NCBI RefSeq assembly: GCF_036880965.1
Contig: NZ_JBAJMV010000004.1
Location: 1-64,000, forward strand
Source of the DNA: JAUASW01 sp036880965
Lineage (GTDB): Bacteria; Pseudomonadota; Gammaproteobacteria; Burkholderiales; Burkholderiaceae_C
Length of the DNA: 64,000 nt
Direction of reading: 5' to 3'
Under the pieces are notes generated by a model. The model did not search any database and had not been told where the DNA came from. It saw only the letters and a list, made by a program, of their open reading frames with translations. Below, piece by piece: positions 25,973 to 33,274 of this stretch. The translations under genes and the position numbers were made by a program. Each line of letters begins with the position of its first letter. Positions within the stretch are counted from its first letter, which is position 1.

Positions 25973-26794
25973 TCAGACACCGGCCGGGCGCTGCAGCAGC
26001 ACCTCGATCACAAAGCGCGAACCCGCATAGGCCAGCAGCAGCAGCGCGGCCCCGAAATACAACCAGCGTGTGGCCCGGCGCCCACGCCAGCCCAGCACTT
26101 GCCGGCCGGTCAGCAGGCCGGTCAGCACCAGCCAGCCGAGCACCGAGAGCAGCGTCTTGTGGTCCCAGCGCCAATGCGGCGTGAACCACCAACCCAGCAG
26201 GATGGCCAGCGACAGAACGGTCACACCCGCGCCCACGAATTGAAAAGTCAGGCGCTCCAGGCGCAGCAGCGGCATGCCCGCGGTGCCCACGGCCGCCACC
26301 CTCTTCTTGTCGCGCATCTGGTGCTCGGCCCGGTTCAGCATCGCGGCATGAAGGACAGCGACGCCAAACAACCCGTACGACGCCAGGCCCAGCACCCAAT
26401 GCAATGGCGCCCAGGGCGACGCCGCTTGCGGGCGGCTCTCGCCCGGGAAGGACCAGGCCAGCAGGCAGGCCAGCACGGCCAGCACGGCCAGCACACGGCG
26501 CGCGCCCGGCAGCGGCAGGAAGCGGCTCTCTACAAGATAGACGGCCAGCACCAGCCAGCAGGTCATGGAGAGCGCCGGCGCGAAACCGAAACGGGCGCCG
26601 GCCGTCGCACTGCCCAGGCCGGCGATATCGAGCAGGAGGGCCAAGGCATGGGCCATCCAGCCCAGCGGCAGGGCCCAGGGCATGCGCTGTTTGCCCGCCT
26701 CGTCGGTCCAGGCAGAAAGCGCGTAGGCCAGCATGGCCGCAAGGCTGCTGCCGGCCAAGGCCAGAGTCGCTGGAGAGGCGGACGATAAAATCAT
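25973..26794 (-). CDS. CcsA/HemX-type cytochrome c assembly membrane protein
   Basis: The protein has 273 residues and about eight membrane segments. The start at 26794 (MILSSASPATLALAG) fits the family; the frame open to 27472 covers antisense of ffh and was rejected. The segment WAPLHWVLGLASYGLFGVA with a conserved His, and HWRWDHKTLLSVLGWLV with WxWD-like character and two His, match the cytochrome c assembly (YpjD/HemX-like) family. Such proteins are linked to haem handling, but this subgroup has no proven role. It is divergent from ffh with only 51 bp between the starts. Confidence 0.8.
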   Translation of the reverse strand: MILSSASPATLALAGSSLAAMLAYALSAWTDEAGKQRMPWALPLGWMAHALALLLDIAGLGSATAGARFGFAPALSMTCWLVLAVYLVESRFLPLPGARRVLAVLAVLACLLAWSFPGESRPQAASPWAPLHWVLGLASYGLFGVAVLHAAMLNRAEHQMRDKKRVAAVGTAGMPLLRLERLTFQFVGAGVTVLSLAILLGWWFTPHWRWDHKTLLSVLGWLVLTGLLTGRQVLGWRGRRATRWLYFGAALLLLAYAGSRFVIEVLLQRPAGV

Positions 26795-26845
26795 CGCCAC
26801 AGTGTACTTTTGAGCGACCACCTTCCCGGCTGGCGCTAACCCCCG

Positions 26846-28225
26846 ATGGCCTCCACTTTGACCGACCGCCTGAGCCTGCTCGTGAAAACGATGCGCGGCC
26901 AGGCCCGCATCACCGAATCGAATGTGCAGGACATGCTGCGCGAAGTGCGCATGGCCCTGCTCGAGGCCGACGTGGCCCTGCCGGTGGTGCGCGACTTCAT
27001 CGCCCGCGTGAAAGAGAAGGCGATGGGCCAGGAGGTTGTCGGCTCGCTGAATCCTGGCCAGGTGCTGGTCTCGGTGGTGCACAAGGAACTCGCTGCCACG
27101 ATGGGGGAAGGCGTCTCGGACATCAACCTCGCCGCCCAGCCGCCCGCCGTGATCCTGATGGCCGGCCTGCAAGGCGCCGGCAAGACCACGACCACGGCCA
27201 AGCTGGCCAAGCACCTGATCGAGAAGCGCAAGAAGAAGGTGCTGACGGTTTCGGCCGACGTCTACCGACCGGCCGCCATCGAACAATTGAAGACGGTGAC
27301 GGCTCAGGCCGGCGCCGAATGGTTCCCGTCTGCGCCGGACCAGAAGCCGCACGACATCGCGCTCGCCGCCATCGACTACGCCAAGCGCCATTACTTTGAT
27401 GTGCTGCTGGTCGACACTGCCGGCCGCCTGGCCATCGATGAAGCCTTGATGGCCGAGATCCGCGACCTGCACGCCACGCTGAAGCCGGTCGAGACGCTGT
27501 TCGTCGTCGACGCAATGCAGGGCCAGGACGCGATCAATACCGCCAAGGCCTTCAAGGAAGCACTGCCGTTGACCGGCATCGTGCTGACCAAGCTGGATGG
27601 TGATTCACGCGGCGGTGCGGCGCTGTCGGTGCGCAGCATCACCGGCGCGCCGATCAAGTTTGCCGGCGTGTCCGAGAAGATCGACGGCCTGGAGGTGTTT
27701 GACGGCGAGCGCCATGCCGGCCGCGTGCTGGGCATGGGCGACATCGTGGCCCTGGTCGAGGAAGTGACCAAGGGCGTCGACATGGCGGCCGCCGAGAAGC
27801 TGGCCGGCAAGCTCAAGTCGGGCGACGGCTTCGACCTCAACGACTTCCTCTCGCAGATCTCGTCGATGAAGAAGATGGGCGGCCTCTCCAGCCTGATAGA
27901 CAAGCTGCCCACGCAGATGGCCGCCAAGGCTGGCGCCGCCGACATGGACAAGGCCGAGCGCGACATGCGCCGCATGGAAGGCATCCTGAACGCGATGACC
28001 GCCAAGGAGCGGGCCAAGCCCGCGCTGCTGCTGGACGGCAAGAGCAAGGCCAGCCGCAAGCGTCGCATCGCCCAAGGCGCCGGCGTGCAGATCCAGGACG
28101 TCAACCGCCTCTTGAATCAGTTCGACCAGATGCAGTCGATGATGAAGAAGATGAGCGGCGGCGGCATGATGAAGATGATGAAGCGCATGGGTGGCATGAA
28201 GAAGCTCATGGGTGGCGGAATGTGA
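26846..28225 (+). CDS. ffh: Signal recognition particle protein
   Basis: The protein has 459 residues. The N domain (1-85) and the GTPase G domain have GLQGAGKTTTTAKL near residue 107, DTAGRLAIDE and TKLDGDSRGG. The Met-rich M domain (about 300-459) ends in MMKKMSGGGMMKMMKRMGG and binds 4.5S RNA and signal peptides. With FtsY it targets nascent membrane proteins to the translocon. It converges with ftsY on a shared terminator. The 4.5S RNA gene was not found in the window. Confidence 0.96.
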   Translation: MASTLTDRLSLLVKTMRGQARITESNVQDMLREVRMALLEADVALPVVRDFIARVKEKAMGQEVVGSLNPGQVLVSVVHKELAATMGEGVSDINLAAQPPAVILMAGLQGAGKTTTTAKLAKHLIEKRKKKVLTVSADVYRPAAIEQLKTVTAQAGAEWFPSAPDQKPHDIALAAIDYAKRHYFDVLLVDTAGRLAIDEALMAEIRDLHATLKPVETLFVVDAMQGQDAINTAKAFKEALPLTGIVLTKLDGDSRGGAALSVRSITGAPIKFAGVSEKIDGLEVFDGERHAGRVLGMGDIVALVEEVTKGVDMAAAEKLAGKLKSGDGFDLNDFLSQISSMKKMGGLSSLIDKLPTQMAAKAGAADMDKAERDMRRMEGILNAMTAKERAKPALLLDGKSKASRKRRIAQGAGVQIQDVNRLLNQFDQMQSMMKKMSGGGMMKMMKRMGGMKKLMGGGM

Positions 28226-28270
28226 GCTCCCGGCTCGCGGATACGCGAGCCACCCTCCGAGAGGGCAAAG

Positions 28271-28297
28271 AAATGGCCGGGTTCGACCCGGCCATTT
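28271..28297. terminator. Terminator between ffh and ftsY
   Basis: AAATGGCCGGGT and ACCCGGCCATTT form a perfect 12-bp stem with a TCG loop. It lies 45 bp after the ffh stop and 60 bp after the ftsY stop on the other strand; the T-rich ends serve both directions. Confidence 0.8.
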
Positions 28298-28356
28298 GCT
28301 TTGTGGGCGCCCGCCTTGGGGCGGCCCGGCGCCGGGCGCAGAGCAAATACCGGCGC

Positions 28357-29421
28357 TTACTCCAGCAGCGCCTGCGCGAACTCACGCGCATCAAAGGTCT
28401 GCAGGTCTTCAAGCTTCTCGCCCACGCCGATGAAGTAGACCGGGATGGCACGTTCACGCGCGATGGCAGCGAGCACGCCGCCCTTGGCCGTGCCATCGAG
28501 CTTGGTGATGATCAGGCCGGTCAGGCCCAGCGCATCGTCGAAGGACTTGACCTGGTTCAGCGCGTTCTGGCCGGTGTTGCCATCGACGACCAGCAGCACC
28601 TCGTGAGGCGCAGATGCTTCGGCCTTGCCGATCACGCGCTTGATCTTCTTCAGCTCTTCCATCAGGTGAAGCTGGGTCGGCAGGCGGCCTGCCGTGTCGG
28701 CAATCACCACATCGCAATTGCGCGCGCGGCCAGCAACCACGGCATCAAAGGTCACTGCCGAAGGGTCGCCGCCCTCCTGGCTGACGATCTCGACTTGCGC
28801 GCGATCGGCCCAGACGGCCAACTGCTCGCGCGCTGCGGCGCGGAAGGTATCTGCCGCAGCCAGCAGCACCTTGGCGTTCGCCTCGGCGAGATGGCGGGTC
28901 AGCTTGCCGATGCTGGTCGTCTTGCCAGCGCCGTTGACGCCCACCACCATCATCACAGTTGGTTGCGAAGCGCCAATCGCCAGCGACTTCTGCAGCGGCT
29001 TCAACAACTCGGCCAGTGCATCAATCAAGAGACCACGCACTGCAGCCGGCTCGGTAGCCTTGCCTTCCTTGACACGGCGCTTCAGGTCTTCGAGCAGGAA
29101 CTCGGTGGCCTTGACGCCGGTGTCGGCCATCAGCAGTGCAGCCTCGAGCTCTTCATAAAGTGCGTCGTCGATCTGAGTGCCGGTGAAGACTTGCGCAATG
29201 CTGGAACCGGTCTTGCGCAGGCCTTGGCGCAGCTTGTCGAGCCAACTCTTGCGAGGCGCTGGTACTTCTTCCTTGGATGCGGCCAGTGCCGGGCTCGCAC
29301 TTTCGACAACAGCGGGTGCCGCAGCATCCGACTGCGGAGGCACTGACACCACCGGCTCCGCCGCAGGCGCACCTTCAGCAGATGAACCGCCGCCAAACTT
29401 CTTCTTGAAGAAACTGAACAT
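28357..29421 (-). CDS. ftsY: Signal recognition particle receptor
   Basis: The protein has 354 residues. It starts MFSFFKKKFGGG, a short amphipathic membrane-binding segment, followed by a reduced acidic A domain rich in Ala, Glu and Pro (to about 60). The NG domain contains GVNGAGKTTSIGKL near residue 162, DTAGRLPTQ and TKLDGTAKGG. FtsY docks the ribosome-SRP complex at the inner membrane and reciprocally activates the Ffh GTPase. The ribosome site before the ATG is weak. The tRNA gene starts 78 bp upstream on the other strand. Confidence 0.95.
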   Translation of the reverse strand: MFSFFKKKFGGGSSAEGAPAAEPVVSVPPQSDAAAPAVVESASPALAASKEEVPAPRKSWLDKLRQGLRKTGSSIAQVFTGTQIDDALYEELEAALLMADTGVKATEFLLEDLKRRVKEGKATEPAAVRGLLIDALAELLKPLQKSLAIGASQPTVMMVVGVNGAGKTTSIGKLTRHLAEANAKVLLAAADTFRAAAREQLAVWADRAQVEIVSQEGGDPSAVTFDAVVAGRARNCDVVIADTAGRLPTQLHLMEELKKIKRVIGKAEASAPHEVLLVVDGNTGQNALNQVKSFDDALGLTGLIITKLDGTAKGGVLAAIARERAIPVYFIGVGEKLEDLQTFDAREFAQALLE

Positions 29422-29458
29422 CGAGATGCGCTTTTTTTGCAGAGGCCGCGAAAGAGGC

Positions 29459-29488
29459 TTGCATTGTCTTCCAAAACTTGGCTAGAAT
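29459..29488 (+). promoter_or_regulatory. Promoter of the tRNA-Met gene
   Basis: -35 TTGCAT (29459-29464) and -10 TAGAAT (29483-29488) have an 18-bp spacer, followed by a GC-rich discriminator GGCGGGC typical of stringently controlled stable RNA promoters. The tRNA begins 11 bases after the -10. Confidence 0.65.
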
Positions 29489-29499
29489 GGCGGGCTTGA

Positions 29500-29578
<79 letters not shown>

Positions 29579-29612
29579 TTATGTCCTTGTGCATCAAGCA
29601 CTTAGACAAAGA

Positions 29613-29635
29613 AGCCACCCTAGCGGTGGCTTTTT
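29613..29635 (+). terminator. Terminator of the tRNA-Met gene
   Basis: AGCCACC and GGTGGCT pair around CTAGC and are followed by TTTTT. It lies 37 bp after the tRNA. A diverged copy follows the right-end repeat at 61423-61455. Confidence 0.8.
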
Positions 29636-29642
29636 GCTTTCT

Positions 29643-29675
29643 GGCTACATCAGCTCATGTAGCCCCCATGTAGCC
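29643..29675. repeat. Arm-type short repeats beside attL
   Basis: ATGTAGCC occurs at 29657-29664 and 29668-29675, spaced 11 bp start to start, and its reverse complement GGCTACAT at 29643-29650. Clusters of this kind near tRNA-located att sites often bind the integrase arm domain or an excisionase. Confidence 0.5.
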
Positions 29676-30236
29676 ACTTTGCGGAGCATCAACTGAGTAC
29701 TCACCGCGTCGCTTGATGCCTCATGTCGCACGTGGCCAAGCCGGAATTTTGTGGAAGCCCCCTCCTGTAACGAGCCAGTGCACAGTTGCCGCGACCGTGG
29801 CGCATGGTCGGCTCAAGGCTGGTCAGAGTCATTCGCCGCGCACGGTCCGAGCGACCATTGCGTTCAACATCCGACATCCAACTGGCAGCAGACTGTGCGA
29901 CCCCTATGCAGCTGAGACAGGGCACTCCGACCGCAGATCTGGATGACCGGTCCGTCCGCTGGCGAACTTGGCACTACCAACCCTTGGAGGCCTTCAATTC
30001 GTTCAACGGCCAAGTCGGTAGTCCGTTGCTTGCTGAGGAACGGCGTGCCGGGTGACGGCTGCGACCGCGGCCGCATTGCCTAGGGAGTGGTGAGGAGATC
30101 CTCGCTATCCTGGCTCATGTGGGTGAACGGAGAGGACGAGATTGTCGGCAGGCGCAAAGCCAATCGCCAAGAAGGCTCGCAATGCGCTTTAGGCAATTGG
30201 ACAGATCCAATGCGCATGAGCGCTGCACCGTCGCTA
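29676..30236. other. Stretch without a recognisable gene
   Basis: Only short frames exist, none with a ribosome site or recognisable product. Base composition looks less GC-rich than the backbone. The region probably contains decayed island DNA. Confidence 0.45.
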
Positions 30237-30461
30237 TTACAGGTGTGTGAGATTGCCGGCGCCAATCGGAAGCAGTCGCGCTTCAAGCGCATCCTGTAGA
30301 GCGGCGGCCTGCGCCTTGGCCTCCTGCCGCACCAGAAAGGCGCTTTGCTCCTTGACAGCATGCTCCACCCTTTGGAGGCGCTGAAGTCGCGACTCCAGCT
30401 CAGGCTTCGACTGAGGGCTCGGCAATCGATGGTACTCGCCCAAGAGGTGTCGGTTTTCCAT
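30237..30461 (-). CDS. Small charged protein coupled to the Ntn-hydrolase gene
   Basis: The protein has 74 residues and I do not recognise it. It starts MENRHLLGEYHRLPSPQSK, then a helix-prone stretch rich in Leu, Arg, Gln and Glu (about 20-65) that could form a coiled coil. ATG at 30461 has GGAGG eight bases upstream, inside the end of the preceding gene. A GTG at 30473 overlaps the upstream stop and is a less likely start. The tight coupling suggests it is made with the Ntn-hydrolase-like protein and may bind it; this is inference. Confidence 0.55.
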   Translation of the reverse strand: MENRHLLGEYHRLPSPQSKPELESRLQRLQRVEHAVKEQSAFLVRQEAKAQAAALQDALEARLLPIGAGNLTHL

Positions 30462-30472
30462 GCGTGCCTCCA

Positions 30473-31762
30473 CTATTCCTTCGTACGGTTCAGGTATCGG
30501 AGGTTCAATTCAGGCTCGAAAAAGTGTTTTCTTTTCAACCAGACCAGCCCTTCAGCCTTCGTCACGACCGCGACGTCGATCGGACCCCCGACAGACTCTG
30601 AGGGGGATGTGACGCGCTCCCTCAGTGCTTCCAGCACGAGTAATGATTCTGCCAGATGCCCCATCTCGGGGACGCTGAGGCTGTTCAAGACCCTTCGCAA
30701 TGGGTAAAAGTTCTCGTTGTAGTTCCGTCGCGTGAAGTCGTCGAGGAACTCTTTATTTCGGGTGGTCTTGATGGCCTGTGCTTGAGCTGCAGGTACAACG
30801 ATGCCCGCAGTGTTCAGGTCGTCAAAGACATGGTCTATCAGCTTGCCGCTACACAAGCGATTGATGTCTGACAGTGTCGAATCAAACCCGTCAGTGAACC
30901 GTTCGATCATTGAGGACTGCGCGAATGGCTGGATCCACGCTTCGTTGTCATGAGTGATCGCATAACTGTTCGCTGACTTCCAAAACAGTGTTCCCGCGAT
31001 GTGGCCAAACACTCGAATGTGCGTGAAACTTGGGAAGATTTCGTCCTTGCCGTAGCCGGCTAAGACAACTCCCGTCGACTGCAAAAAATCTGCCGGCACC
31101 TTCATTAGAGCTTCACAGGCCAACGGCGCCAGCACTGCAGCGTTCGCGAATATCCACTTCTCTTCGGCGGCCAATTCGGCAGCAAGATCCACTTGCATCG
31201 CGGCGGCAGCCTGTTGGGCCGCGTTCTGGTCGGCTGCAGTCAGCGGAGCCGCAACTACCATTGCCGCCAAATCTGCACTAATCACTGCGCTGGCTGCTGC
31301 CCAAGCCGCTTGCCGGTCGGCGGCGATCGCATTTATGTCTGCGAAGACCGGTTCCAGCCGTTCTACCTCGCTTAGTACGTGTACGGCGGCGGCATACAGC
31401 CGTTTTGTAAGCAGTGCATCCCGAACCGTCTGTGGGAAGACCGCCGTGTTGGTTTCCAGGAATGCGATCAACGCGGGTTGATAGTCGACTAGCTTTGGGC
31501 GTTGGGGGGTTGAGGAGTCGTGCGCCCGAAAAAGTTTGGCCACCAACTCCCAAGGCACCCGATCAACGTCAGCCGAACCATAGATCGTTAAGGCTACGTT
31601 GCCATGAGTGCTGACGTCGAAAATCTTATTGGCAGCCTTTGAATATCGTGGGTGAGGCGCTCTGCCAGTAGTCACTGCACTGTCTGCAGCCACGACTACT
31701 GCGTCCTTATTGAGCATCAAGACTTCACTTGTCACCTTGGTCCTCCCGCCCTTGTTGCGCAC
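30473..31762 (-). CDS. HslV/proteasome-like Ntn-hydrolase domain protein
   Basis: The protein has 429 residues and no known name. After a ten-residue leader, TSEVLMLNKDAVVVAADSAV aligns without gaps to the first 20 residues of mature HslV as I recall it, with Thr11 in the place of catalytic Thr1 and Asp27 at Asp17. A Lys in AANKIFDV follows near the position of HslV Lys33, and YGSADVDRVPWELV resembles the GGTAD segment. Such proteins mature by cutting to expose the Thr. The protein is more than twice the size of HslV, with an Ala-rich helical middle (about 140-205) and a C-terminal part of unknown fold. No hslU or other ATPase is adjacent. A proteolytic or amidase role is inferred; targets are unknown. 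Confidence 0.65.
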   Translation of the reverse strand: MRNKGGRTKVTSEVLMLNKDAVVVAADSAVTTGRAPHPRYSKAANKIFDVSTHGNVALTIYGSADVDRVPWELVAKLFRAHDSSTPQRPKLVDYQPALIAFLETNTAVFPQTVRDALLTKRLYAAAVHVLSEVERLEPVFADINAIAADRQAAWAAASAVISADLAAMVVAAPLTAADQNAAQQAAAAMQVDLAAELAAEEKWIFANAAVLAPLACEALMKVPADFLQSTGVVLAGYGKDEIFPSFTHIRVFGHIAGTLFWKSANSYAITHDNEAWIQPFAQSSMIERFTDGFDSTLSDINRLCSGKLIDHVFDDLNTAGIVVPAAQAQAIKTTRNKEFLDDFTRRNYNENFYPLRRVLNSLSVPEMGHLAESLLVLEALRERVTSPSESVGGPIDVAVVTKAEGLVWLKRKHFFEPELNLRYLNRTKE

Positions 31763-32202
31763 TGAGCTTGTTGCAGAGTTTAGCTGGCTGGTAGGTTGCC
31801 TATATCACGTGACAGCCGCTGGCGTTGATCGCAATGCGGCTTTCGCAAACAACAACTCGGCCAGTCAAGTCGGGTTTCGAATGTTGAGTAGGCGGCGGGT
31901 CCTGCCATGACGCAACTGGTCTTTGGGTTGGCACTTTGACCCGAGGCGTCGAGGTTTCCGTGGTTGTCAGCAGTGCACGCCCTTCCGGCCATTAGCGTGT
32001 TGGATGCACGCGTCCGGTGGATGGCCGCTCAGAAGCTGAATCCGCGCGCCGAAGTGAGAGCGCGCGACGGACCGCAGCCGCTGCGGAACGGGCGTTCGCA
32101 GCCGAGGGCATGTTGCCGAACTTGACGCGCGCCATCACCGACTTGCACAACTAGCGCGCTATCCTCGCCGCCGAGCCGTTCTGACATTCGAGGACTCACA
32201 GC
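31763..32202. other. Divergent intergenic region, no gene seen
   Basis: The 440 bp lie between the Ntn-hydrolase-like gene and the 261-aa gene and must hold both promoters. GAGGA at about 32189-32193 is the ribosome site of the plus-strand gene. No convincing -35/-10 pair or operator was identified. Confidence 0.45.
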
Positions 32203-32988
32203 ATGACCATCTCGCCCCCAAGCCGCCATAACAGTGCTGGACGTATTGAGAGCCTTGTTCTTCGTGGAGACGCACTTCCCAACCTATCGGCCACCGATGC
32301 CTGGGCAGAAGTTTTTGACGTACCCAAGGAGATCGCGGGTCTGGAACGGCACCATGAAGCAGCGAAGCTTCTATTGGCCTTGGCGCAAGAGATCCGCTTG
32401 ATGGAACGCCAACTCCAGACTGCCGATGTTCCAGAAGATCTCTACAGGCCATTTGTTGAGCAATTGGCTCATGCTGCCTCGGTAAGCAACCTGAACAACC
32501 AATGGCACAACATCAGGGGCAATCACTTCGGAGCAGAGGTTCGATTGTCATTGCGCTGGTTCAAGCACATCCTGCCAGAAGATTCGTTGACTGCGACGGC
32601 GGAAGACCTCAGCGAGCTCGAGCGATTGCTAGATGAACTAGAGGACAGGATCTCCGCCGAAGGATTCCCTGCAACGCTGTTCATCTTCATCGGCAAGCAA
32701 ATATCGGCCATTCGAAGTGCGCTGCGCCAATTTCCAATCGGCGGTCCAGTCGCACTGAGGCAAGCCACGCGGGCGTTTATGGCAGACGTTCATCTGGACG
32801 AAGATGAGATTCGAGAGTCGGCCCAGAGAGGCGACCGAGCTGTTGTCGCTGAAGCAAGCTCCACTTTGAAGAAGCTCTGGAACAAAGCAGTTACGCTTGC
32901 TGGCGATCTTGAAAAAGTTGGAAAGTCAGGCCAGGCCCTCATTGAATTTGGGACCACCATTGCAAAGATGCTTTCGCCGCCGCAATGA
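32203..32988 (+). CDS. Unknown 261-residue helical protein
   Basis: I do not recognise this protein. It has no signal peptide or strong membrane segment and appears largely alpha-helical and acidic. Notable stretches are GLERHHEAAKLLLALAQEIR (about 47-66), NNQWHNIRGNHFGAEVRLSL (about 98-117), ELERLLDELEDRI, and a C-terminal amphipathic part VTLAGDLEKVGKSGQALIE. Codon use looks less GC-biased than in backbone genes. GAGGA lies ten bases before the ATG. It is alone on its strand between the Ntn-hydrolase module and a truncated sensor gene. Confidence 0.6.
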   Translation: MTISPPSRHNSAGRIESLVLRGDALPNLSATDAWAEVFDVPKEIAGLERHHEAAKLLLALAQEIRLMERQLQTADVPEDLYRPFVEQLAHAASVSNLNNQWHNIRGNHFGAEVRLSLRWFKHILPEDSLTATAEDLSELERLLDELEDRISAEGFPATLFIFIGKQISAIRSALRQFPIGGPVALRQATRAFMADVHLDEDEIRESAQRGDRAVVAEASSTLKKLWNKAVTLAGDLEKVGKSGQALIEFGTTIAKMLSPPQ

Positions 32989-33274
32989 CAAGCCTGCCCC
33001 AGCAACCCATTCAATGTCGGTTGGCTAACCCAGTGGGTGCTCTGCGCGTGTGCCGCGAAAGCTGTGAGCGACCCAGAGTTGTATTCAGGATCTGTGCGAA
33101 CTCTGTTGCTGCGATCGACAGGCCACTACCCGCAGCGATCATTAGTGAATCAATGCGCTGAACGACGGCAAGGTGGCGGTCGCCGGAAGTTGGAACCTCC
33201 TGTGCCAAGGACGGCTATCGCTGCCAAGCTGCCCTCGCTTCTGACTGGCATCGTTCACCCGGGCGTTAGCGACG
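32989..33274. other. Intergenic stretch and probable recombination junction
   Basis: No gene is recognisable. The adjoining sensor gene ends abruptly at 33275 after its last PAS domain, and the base composition shifts from less GC-rich to GC-rich around here. An insertion or deletion endpoint near 33250-33290 would explain both. Confidence 0.4.

Noticed and set aside
29701..30361. Short frames in the left part of the island
   Set aside because: They are below 95 codons, overlap each other on both strands, and have no ribosome sites or recognisable residues.
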